This document shows positions 57,913 to 64,000 of a stretch of 64,000 nucleotides of DNA, piece after piece. Source of the DNA: Brevibacillus ruminantium (GTDB lineage: Bacteria; Bacillota; Bacilli; Brevibacillales; Brevibacillaceae). Every line of letters starts with the position of its first letter. The stretch's first letter is position 1. The notes below the pieces were generated by a model that saw nothing but the letters and a program-made list of their open reading frames with translations, was not told the origin of the DNA and searched no databases. The translations under genes were made by a program, and so were the position numbers. The stretch lies in assembly GCF_023746555.1 (NCBI RefSeq), contig NZ_CP098755.1:4534001-4598000 (forward strand), in the 5' to 3' direction.

Positions 57913-59709
57913 CTACTCCATCCACATTCCGCTGAGGGCATCAATCTTGCCGGTCAATACGTCTGGCTCCCGCGGCCCGTAAACGAGTACAGGCTGTTCT
58001 TGCACGCTGCCGTTTACAATCGGGTAGACGTATTGCAGGTCAAACTGTTTTTGTTTGGTAAATACAGCGGCAGCAGTTTCCGGAGAAATCGCCTTGCTTA
58101 CATCGGCAAACTTCCCTGTGCCGTCTATGGCCGTTATGCTCATCTCAGTGATGCCGCCTGTTACAGGATCAACCGAGACTTGGTAGCGCTGGTTTTGGAT
58201 CGGTATCCCCTGGTGCGAGCGGGTGAAGATGATGGTACGTCCTTCGCTCACTCCACCGTCATCCAAAATCACTCCCGGCGGCAGCCACTGTTCCCACTCT
58301 TCGTTCATCAGTTCGTTCACGCCGCTATCTAAATAGGGTTGCAAAAACACCAGCGCTTTTTCTTGTAACTCTGTCTTGGACAGCTTTCTTTCCTCCGGAG
58401 ATGCATGCGACTCTGCCTGCGTGAGGGGCTGCACTCGAAAGCCTACAACCCGTCCGTCTTCAGCTGTTGTCACTCGCAAATACCTTCCGTCTGCCCTTGC
58501 TTCGTAGATGATCTCACCTGGACGGCCCGACTCCCCGGCGGCTCTTTTCGTGAGCACGGCTCCCTTCGCCTGTACACCAAACTGGGCTAACGCCGCGACG
58601 GCTTCCTCGGCCGTTTTCGCCATCACTTTTTTGCCCCCTGGCTTGACCGGGATCGCGGGAGAGAGCTTTTTGCCGAAGGTTTTGACCGTTTTTACTTCCT
58701 GCCCGCTCTTGGCATCCAGATACACAATCGAGTGATTGGGATAGATCAAGTCGTACGTGCCATTTGTTCCGCTCGGACTGTACTCGAGGCTCAGGTATTT
58801 GGCAAGGCTGGCCTCCACTTCCTTTTTCGTCAACACATCTGCTGGGGCGGCAAAAGCTGCGATGTCCATATTGCTCCCGATGTGGTAATCCTTTTGCAGA
58901 TAAATCACGTTTCCGTCCCCGTCGATTTTCAGCTCGTATCCATCCTCTGCTACCTTGATATTGTTCACGTACCGATCATATCTCAACGCACGATAGCTCT
59001 TCCCGCCCATCATGCGCGACTCGTCCAGCCGATATTGGGAAAAGGAGGTGCCCAGCAAGTCACGCAAAAACGCTCCCGCCTTTGCCTTGGCCACGGCTTC
59101 GGACGGTTCCCTCATCTCTTGGCGAGCGGGTTGTTCGGAAGAGATCTGGCCCACAGAAAGCAGCGTACCGCTATCGCGGTCGATATTTATGTACATCCCC
59201 CATTTTTCAGGGTCCTGACCGCCCTGGAATTGGATATCGTAGACTTTCTCATAATCGAGGTTGACACTCGTCTGCGTTGCTGACTTTACTTTCGGAAAGA
59301 GTTCATACAGTTTTTCCAGCATCTGTTTGACCGGCTGGCTTAGCTGCGCTTCCTCCAAAGGCACACCCGCTCTCAGCGAGGTTGGTATTTTGGTCACTTT
59401 TGTTTCCCTGTTTTCGCCTACCGTTTCACCTGAAGGTTGGACGGTGCGGTTTCGATTCGTCTCAGGGTTCTTGTGATAATTGGAAAATTGATCACTTTGA
59501 TGACCCAGGTATATATTGATCAGCAAAAGGACAGCAGCAGCGCAGAGCCCCCAGCGGGAAGCAAACAGGACGATACGGCGACGCTGGTTTCGTTTCATCT
59601 CTCTAGCGGCGAGTTTGCGTTCCAATTCCGGTAAAAAGTCGGGTCTCGGCTCAATGTCATAGCTGCTGCGGATTTTACGGAATAAATCCTTGTCATCTTG
59701 AGAGTCCAC
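57913..59709 (-). CDS. Membrane anti-sigma factor with YcdB/PepSY-like outside domain
   Basis: A 598-residue fusion. Residues 1-45 form a cytoplasmic anti-sigma-like segment, one helix (WGLCAAAVLLLINIYLG) spans about 52-68, and about 500 outside residues hold repeated YcdB/PepSY-like units (YEKVYDIQFQGGQDPEKWGM; YRALRYDRYVNNIKVAEDGY; GIPIQNQRYQVSVDPVTGG). GTG at 59709 overlaps the sigma gene by 17 bases, the usual sigma/anti-sigma coupling. The outside part is nearly identical to the secreted protein at 60333-61973. I infer it holds the ECF sigma at the membrane until an envelope signal arrives. Confidence 0.82.
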   Translation of the reverse strand: MDSQDDKDLFRKIRSSYDIEPRPDFLPELERKLAAREMKRNQRRRIVLFASRWGLCAAAVLLLINIYLGHQSDQFSNYHKNPETNRNRTVQPSGETVGENRETKVTKIPTSLRAGVPLEEAQLSQPVKQMLEKLYELFPKVKSATQTSVNLDYEKVYDIQFQGGQDPEKWGMYINIDRDSGTLLSVGQISSEQPARQEMREPSEAVAKAKAGAFLRDLLGTSFSQYRLDESRMMGGKSYRALRYDRYVNNIKVAEDGYELKIDGDGNVIYLQKDYHIGSNMDIAAFAAPADVLTKKEVEASLAKYLSLEYSPSGTNGTYDLIYPNHSIVYLDAKSGQEVKTVKTFGKKLSPAIPVKPGGKKVMAKTAEEAVAALAQFGVQAKGAVLTKRAAGESGRPGEIIYEARADGRYLRVTTAEDGRVVGFRVQPLTQAESHASPEERKLSKTELQEKALVFLQPYLDSGVNELMNEEWEQWLPPGVILDDGGVSEGRTIIFTRSHQGIPIQNQRYQVSVDPVTGGITEMSITAIDGTGKFADVSKAISPETAAAVFTKQKQFDLQYVYPIVNGSVQEQPVLVYGPREPDVLTGKIDALSGMWME

Positions 59710-60238
59710 GTGCCCACGCTCCCTCCATATAGCCTTTCAAATACCCTTTCAGTTCTTTGACTGCACGATGATAATCGACTCGCACTTTGGCTTCACTGCA
59801 ACCCAGGATTTCTGCTGTTTCCTTGATGCTGTACTCCTTCAAACCGCGAAAAATCACTACGTTGCGGTACTTGGGTTTTAATTTCTGCATCGCCGCTATC
59901 AGTTGCTGCCGCTCTTCCTTCACCTGCAATTCCTTTTCGGGGGATCCAAGGCTGGATGTGATGCCCTTGAGCATATCTAATTCAAACCATGAGCGAATCC
60001 TCTTTTTCCGGGCATGATCGATTGCGACGTACTTCGCTATGGTCAGGATCCACGTTTTCATGCTGGAGCGCTCCTCATAACGCCTAAGCGCATCCAGCGC
60101 CCTCAAAAAAACCTCCTGGGTCAAATCCTCCGCATTGTTGCGGTTGCCGGTAAAATATATCATAAATTCATAAACATCTCGATAATACGTTTCACAAAGC
60201 AGCCTGCGTCTTTCTTCATCATCTATCTCTGTAATCAA
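59693..60238 (-). CDS. ECF-type RNA polymerase sigma factor
   Basis: A 181-residue extracytoplasmic-function sigma factor. Region 2 is YRDVYEFMIYFTGNRNNAED with LTQEVFLRALDALRRYEERSS; region 4 is LKPKYRNVVIFRGLKEYSIK, TAEILGCSEAKVRVDYHRAV. TTG start at 60238 follows GGGGGGTGA by 4 bases. The anti-sigma gene overlaps its end. An ECF promoter TGTAAC-N16-CGAC precedes the secreted gene upstream, resembling the SigX consensus, so the operon is probably self-activated. Confidence 0.92.
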   Translation of the reverse strand: MITEIDDEERRRLLCETYYRDVYEFMIYFTGNRNNAEDLTQEVFLRALDALRRYEERSSMKTWILTIAKYVAIDHARKKRIRSWFELDMLKGITSSLGSPEKELQVKEERQQLIAAMQKLKPKYRNVVIFRGLKEYSIKETAEILGCSEAKVRVDYHRAVKELKGYLKGYMEGAWARGLSR

Positions 60239-60283
60239 AAGGTCACCCCCCGGTCACCAATACCTGCAGCTCCCATTAGGATC

Positions 60284-60311
60284 AGCCATCCGTCTAAAGC
60301 GACGGATGGCT
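60284..60311. repeat. Intercistronic hairpin
   Basis: AGCCATCCGTC pairs perfectly with GACGGATGGCT around TAAAGC, between the secreted paralogue and the sigma gene. Neither side has a good T run, so it may reduce read-through or stabilise the upstream message rather than terminate. Confidence 0.6.
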
Positions 60312-60332
60312 GTGTTTGAGAGGATTTTCCCA

Positions 60333-61973
60333 TTATCTTGAGAAAGGAGCAATACTTGTATTGCGTCCCTCCGTCCACGTCCCACTCAAGGCATCAATCA
60401 CCCCGTGAAATACCTCTGGTTCCCGAGGGCCGTAAACGAGTACAGGCTGTTCTTGCACGCGGCCATTTACAACTGGGTAGACGTATTGCAGGTCAAACTG
60501 TTTTTGTTTGGTAAATACAGCGGCAGCCGTTTCCGGAGAAATCGCCTTGCTTACATCGGCAAACTTCCCTGTGCCGTCTATGGCCGTTATGCTCATCTCA
60601 GTGATGCCGCCTGTTACAGGATCAACCGAGACTTGGTAGCGCTGGTTTTGGATCGGTATCCCCTGGTGCGAGCGGGTGAAGATGATGGTACGTCCTTCGC
60701 TCACTCCACCGTCATCCAAAATCACTCCCGGCGGCACCCACTGTTCCCACTCTTCCTTCATCAGCTCGTTCACGCCGCTGTCTAAATAGGGTTGCAAAAA
60801 CGCCAGCGCTTTTTCTTGCATCTCTGTCTTCGACAGCTTACTTTCCCCCGGCTGCGAGAGGGGCTGTGCCCGAAAGCCTACAACCCGTCCATCTTCGGCC
60901 GTTGTCACTCGCAAATACCTTCCGTCTACCCTTGCTTCGTAGATGATCTCGCCTGGACGGCCCGGCTCCCCAGCGGCTCTTTTCGTGAGCACGGCTCCCT
61001 TCGCCTGTACACCAAACTCGGCTAACGCCGCGACGGCTTCCTCGGCCGTTTTCGCCATCACTTTTTTGCCCCCTGGCTTGACCGGGATCGCGGGAGAGAG
61101 CTTTTTGCCGAAGGTTTTGACCGTTTTTACTTCCTGCCCACTCTTGGCATCCAGATACACAATCGAGTGATTGGGATAGATCAAGTCGTACGTGCCTTTT
61201 GTTCCGCTCGGACTGTACTCGAGGCTCAGGTATTTGGCAAGGCTGGCCTCCACTTCCTTTTTCGTCAACACATCTGCTGGGGCGGCAAAAGCTGCGATGT
61301 CCATATTGCTCCCGATGTGGTAATCCTTTTGCAGATAAATCACGTTTCCGTCCCCGTCGATTTTCAGCTCGTATCCATCCTCTGCTACCTTGATATTGTT
61401 CACGTACCGATCATATCTCAACGCACGATAGCTCTTCCCGCCCATCATGCGCGACTCGTCCAGCCGATATTGGGAAAAGGAGGTGCCCAGCAAGTCACGC
61501 AAAAACGCTTCCGCCTTTGCCTTGGCCACGGCTTCGGACGGTTCCTTCTCTTCGCCAGCGGTTTGTGCGGAAGATAGCCAGCCCACAGAAAGCAGCGTAC
61601 CGCTATCGTGGTCGATATTTACGTACATCCCCCATTTTCCTGGGTCCTGACCGCCCTGGAATTGGATATCGTACACTTTCTCATAATCGAGGTTGACACT
61701 CGTCTCGGTTGCTGACTTTAGTTTTGGAAAGAGGTTATACAGTTTTTCCAGCATCTGTTTGACCGGCTGGCTTAGCTGCGCTTCCGCCAGAGGCACTCCC
61801 GCTCTCAGTGAGGTTGGTATTTTTGTCACTTTTGTTCCTGTCTTTTCGTTTGTGCTTACGATTGTGTTTGCGTTCACCGTTTCTCCAATCGCCCAGAGCG
61901 GTGTCGTCGCCAGAATACTCGCGAGACACAGCGTAATCACGTTTTTCTTAGAATACTTTCCATGATGCATCAT
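60333..61973 (-). CDS. Secreted YcdB/PepSY-like protein, duplicate of the anti-sigma outside domain
   Basis: A 546-residue protein with a signal peptide (KNVITLCLASILATTPLWAIG) in place of the anti-sigma cytoplasmic and membrane parts. From KVTKIPTSLRAGVPL onward it is almost identical to the outside domain of the anti-sigma at 57913-59709, including about 300 bases (58763-59069 against 61198-61504) without a difference I could find. ATG at 61973 follows GGAGGG. It is the first gene after an ECF promoter and precedes the sigma and anti-sigma genes. It may compete for the ligand or partner of the sensor (inference). Confidence 0.82.
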   Translation of the reverse strand: MMHHGKYSKKNVITLCLASILATTPLWAIGETVNANTIVSTNEKTGTKVTKIPTSLRAGVPLAEAQLSQPVKQMLEKLYNLFPKLKSATETSVNLDYEKVYDIQFQGGQDPGKWGMYVNIDHDSGTLLSVGWLSSAQTAGEEKEPSEAVAKAKAEAFLRDLLGTSFSQYRLDESRMMGGKSYRALRYDRYVNNIKVAEDGYELKIDGDGNVIYLQKDYHIGSNMDIAAFAAPADVLTKKEVEASLAKYLSLEYSPSGTKGTYDLIYPNHSIVYLDAKSGQEVKTVKTFGKKLSPAIPVKPGGKKVMAKTAEEAVAALAEFGVQAKGAVLTKRAAGEPGRPGEIIYEARVDGRYLRVTTAEDGRVVGFRAQPLSQPGESKLSKTEMQEKALAFLQPYLDSGVNELMKEEWEQWVPPGVILDDGGVSEGRTIIFTRSHQGIPIQNQRYQVSVDPVTGGITEMSITAIDGTGKFADVSKAISPETAAAVFTKQKQFDLQYVYPVVNGRVQEQPVLVYGPREPEVFHGVIDALSGTWTEGRNTSIAPFSR

Positions 61974-62021
61974 GTTTTTCCCTCCAATTGACATGATTTA
62001 TTTGTTTCAACAATGGATATA

Positions 62022-62047
62022 GTCGTAATTGGGCGAGAAATGTTACA
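62022..62047 (-). promoter_or_regulatory. ECF sigma promoter (SigX-like)
   Basis: On the minus strand TGTAAC (62047-62042) and CGAC (62025-62022) are separated by 16 bases. The SigX-type consensus is TGTAAC-N16/17-CGWC. It lies 49 bases before the secreted paralogue. Confidence 0.75.
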
Positions 62048-62073
62048 AAAATCATTTTTGAGATATTCGCGGA

Positions 62074-62102
62074 CAAAAAAATACCCGAGCAATCGCTCAG
62101 GC
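62074..62102 (-). terminator. Terminator of tgl
   Basis: On the minus strand CCTGAGC-GATT-GCTCGGG is followed by TATTTTTTT. Confidence 0.85.
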
Positions 62103-62149
62103 ATGTTCACAACCTCTTCGCACAGGTTTTCATCGGTGTGTCTATGTAA

Positions 62150-62980
62150 TTATCTCTCCCATACGAGCGAGCCGATCTCGGCCCTGATTTTCCCCTCCGC
62201 ACTCGCTTCCCCCGCGTCCGCCAGCCGCATGGTCGGCGTTCCTTCAAAACGGGCCAGGTAATCAAAGCCGGGACGGGTCGCCTGGTCGAGCAAATAGGCG
62301 GATCGCGTCGCTCCCGGACGGCGCTTGCCATTGAGGCTGCGGATCATTCCTTCGGCACTGTTGATCCCGATTCCATGTCCATAGTAGAGGCCATTTCCCA
62401 GAAAAACGGCATTCTCCCCCTGCCACTCCGGCTGGTCGAGCCGATAGTCCGGGTTGTCAAAATAGAGGATATCTCCCGGCAAAAACGTGCTGGTGGGAGC
62501 CGTGGTCAAACGAAGATTCTGATCGTATCTCCAGTCATACAGCAGGAGCCCTTGAAAAAGCTGATCAAAACTGGAATTGCCATTCGTCTGGAGCACCGCA
62601 TGATAGAGAATGATCACCATCGCGGTTGCACACTCGAACGCATAAGCGCGTCCATTCAGAAAGATATTCTCAATGGCAGTGGAAGAAGGTACGTCCGGAC
62701 GTTGCTGACATCCGCCAAAGTCCGTACGCATCCAATACCTCCCGTTGCATCTCGTCTCATCGAAGTTGGCAAAAGCCAATCCGCTGCGATGCAGTTGCTG
62801 AGCCGATATGACAATCTGATTGCGGAGCCTCAGTTCATAGCTCAGCAAATCAGGATTGGGATACGCAAAGACTTCCTCGGAACGAGCCATTCTCTCCACA
62901 ATTTCCCGCTGAACGCCGTTTAGTTGCCACTGACTGGCCAATGACGCCGGGTCGGCTGGCATTCCTGCGATCCTGATCAT
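62150..62980 (-). CDS. tgl: Protein-glutamine gamma-glutamyltransferase Tgl (spore coat)
   Basis: A 276-residue bacterial transglutaminase that makes gamma-glutamyl-lysine bonds in the spore coat. The nucleophile lies in GRAYAFECATAMVIILYH at Cys117, matching Cys116 of B. subtilis Tgl; FLPGDILYFDNPDY and NAVFLGNGLYYGHGIGI follow. ATG at 62980 lies 9 bases after AGGGGG; nearer ATGs at 62989 and 62986 abut the site. Monocistronic. Gln-rich coat proteins such as that at 7.1 kb are plausible substrates. Confidence 0.93.
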   Translation of the reverse strand: MIRIAGMPADPASLASQWQLNGVQREIVERMARSEEVFAYPNPDLLSYELRLRNQIVISAQQLHRSGLAFANFDETRCNGRYWMRTDFGGCQQRPDVPSSTAIENIFLNGRAYAFECATAMVIILYHAVLQTNGNSSFDQLFQGLLLYDWRYDQNLRLTTAPTSTFLPGDILYFDNPDYRLDQPEWQGENAVFLGNGLYYGHGIGINSAEGMIRSLNGKRRPGATRSAYLLDQATRPGFDYLARFEGTPTMRLADAGEASAEGKIRAEIGSLVWER

Positions 62981-63044
62981 GCCCATCATCCCCCTCACCG
63001 AAGCATCTCTACACTTTATGCTCCATTGACGGGAATATCCCTTT

Positions 63045-63749
63045 TTACTTCAACCACGATTGAACGGCCGGGAAAAAGACATAGGCCCAGACGACGGTCA
63101 TCATAGCTCCGGCAATGACGGCAAGCGTCGCCGAGCTTCCCTCCAGATCGCCGCGTTCAAATGCTTTTACCATTCCCAGCACATGCGCTCCCATTCCGTA
63201 CATCAGCCCAATCGCGAGCGGATGCTTCAGGCGCATGGTTTTGATGAGCTTTGGCGCCAAAAAGACACCGACAAAACTGGTCAGCATCACAAACGCGGCG
63301 GTCAGCTCCGGGATGCCGCCCAGTGCCTGCGACAGATTGATCGCCACCGGCATGGTGATCGAGCGGGGGATCATGCTGATCGCCGCTTCGCTGCCGAGAC
63401 CGAGGAAATACGTGCCGACTACCCCGGCCAGGATCGACGATAAGGAACCAAGCGCCAGACTGCCGATAATCATCCGCCAGTTCGCAGCCAGGATCGGCCA
63501 GTTCCGGTAAAGCGGAATCGCAAAGGTGACGGTCACGACATCGAGCATGCTGGAAAAAATCGAGGTCGCTTCTTTGTACGGTTCAAAGGGAAGCCCGAAG
63601 AGCACAACAATCAGCGCGATTCCCAGCGGAGCCAGGATCGCCGGGGAGAAAAGCAGCCCTGGCTTTTTGGCGTTCACCCATTTGGCTCCCCAGTACAGCG
63701 CGATCGTTCCTGCAATACTACCAATTTTCCACAGAGTCACGCTGCTCAC
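63045..63749 (-). CDS. lrgB: LrgB/CidB-family membrane protein
   Basis: A 234-residue membrane protein with seven to eight helices. Family segments are AIPLYRNWPILAANWRMIIG, SMIPRSITMPVAINLSQALG and PLAIGLMYGMGAHVLGMVKA. LrgB/CidB proteins act with LrgA/CidA in murein-hydrolase control or pyruvate/glycolate transport. GTG at 63749 overlaps the lrgA-like gene by 32 bases; GTG at 63740 is also possible. Confidence 0.88.
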   Translation of the reverse strand: MSSVTLWKIGSIAGTIALYWGAKWVNAKKPGLLFSPAILAPLGIALIVVLFGLPFEPYKEATSIFSSMLDVVTVTFAIPLYRNWPILAANWRMIIGSLALGSLSSILAGVVGTYFLGLGSEAAISMIPRSITMPVAINLSQALGGIPELTAAFVMLTSFVGVFLAPKLIKTMRLKHPLAIGLMYGMGAHVLGMVKAFERGDLEGSSATLAVIAGAMMTVVWAYVFFPAVQSWLK

Positions 63750-64000
63750 TCACCCCGCTCCAACGGAACAGGCGCTGCGCCAGTACCCCTGTCGAAATCA
63801 TCACCAATGTCGTCGCCCCGAACACGACGGTCAAAACCAGCAGTCCTTTGATGCCCAGCAGCCATGGATACTGAACGATGCCAGCAATCGACGGGATGAA
63901 GAACAGGATCATTTCTGACAGCAAAAGCGCTGCCCCTGCCTCCACCCATTTGAGCTTGATCAAGCCTGATTGTAGAGCCAAAAACAGCAGTCCCAGTCCG
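63718..64000 (-). CDS. LrgA/CidA-family holin-like protein (5' end outside window)
   Basis: The visible 93 residues include GLGLLFLALQSGLIKLKWVE, SEMILFFIPSIAGIVQYP and a last helix LVLTVVFGATTLVMISTGVL, the LrgA/CidA pattern. The frame is open at base 64000, so the first helix and start are missing. It overlaps lrgB by 32 bases, forming the usual lrgAB pair. Confidence 0.85.
   Translation of the reverse strand, partial: GLGLLFLALQSGLIKLKWVEAGAALLLSEMILFFIPSIAGIVQYPWLLGIKGLLVLTVVFGATTLVMISTGVLAQRLFRWSGVSEQRDSVENW

Noticed and set aside
60240..60262. GGTGACC direct repeat before the sigma gene
   Set aside because: It coincides with the ribosome site (GGGGGGTGA) and is too short and G-rich to call an operator.
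1..64000. CRISPR arrays, tRNA and rRNA genes, prophage modules
   Set aside because: No regularly spaced repeats, no cloverleaf or rRNA sequence, and no phage structural genes were seen.

Overview
The window looks like chromosomal DNA of an endospore-forming Bacillota, most probably Brevibacillus or a close Paenibacillaceae relative. It has moderate GC, strong GGAGG ribosome sites, frequent GTG/TTG starts and several spore genes: SspK, a CotF-type coat protein, YjcZ, a YlbD-like protein, DUF3905 and the transglutaminase Tgl. It also has B. subtilis-type housekeeping orthologues (pgi-yugN, cvfB, ytpB, nadK, motAB, glnKL). The genus is inferred from gene content and was not tested by a search.

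Layout. 1-9 kb: tRNA-editing-like, HAD, thioesterase, DinB, EamA, BrnQ, AlkA-like and coat genes, then a gene-free 350-bp IS200/IS605-like relic that encodes a structured RNA resembling an omega/HEARO RNA (8455-8808). 9-16 kb: proline dehydrogenase with a sigma-54 promoter and a divergent enhancer-binding activator. Next come a winged-helix/TPR regulator and an MFS pump whose promoter carries five 11-bp direct repeats, then PilZ, YlaF and YtpB. 16.5-24 kb: an intact ISL3 element inserted into the 3' end of a GlnL-type response regulator, its kinase GlnK, and a TAXI-TRAP transporter operon with a GlnL-like box. 24-33 kb: CvfB, UppP, two divergent MFS genes, YbaK-MOSC, NAD kinase, Nudix and YugN. 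33-37 kb: a proline-rich tail-anchored protein, thiO behind a TPP riboswitch, a small HTH protein and pgi. 37-45 kb: a MacAB-like efflux operon, tiny spore-type genes, a site-2 protease and a CNNM/CorC protein. 45-51 kb: a 197-bp hairpin element, then an AtoE transporter with a sigma-54 promoter and its AtoSC-like two-component system, and a LMW phosphatase. 51-57 kb: MotAB, a ZIP transporter, a Fur-box FhuF-like reductase, an MCP and a sarcosine-oxidase-type enzyme. 57.9-62 kb: an ECF sigma / anti-sigma operon in which the anti-sigma extracytoplasmic domain also exists as a separate, almost identical secreted protein. 62-64 kb: Tgl and an LrgAB-type pair.

Regulation is the main theme. Two catabolic genes (putA, atoE) sit behind sigma-54 promoters next to their activators. 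One operon is read by an ECF promoter. Further control elements seen directly are a TPP riboswitch, a probable leader-peptide attenuator, CodY-like and Fur boxes, and two different 11-bp repeat arrays. The least ordinary items are the orphan omega-RNA-like element, the duplicated sensor domain of the ECF system, and the IS-swapped C-terminus of GlnL.
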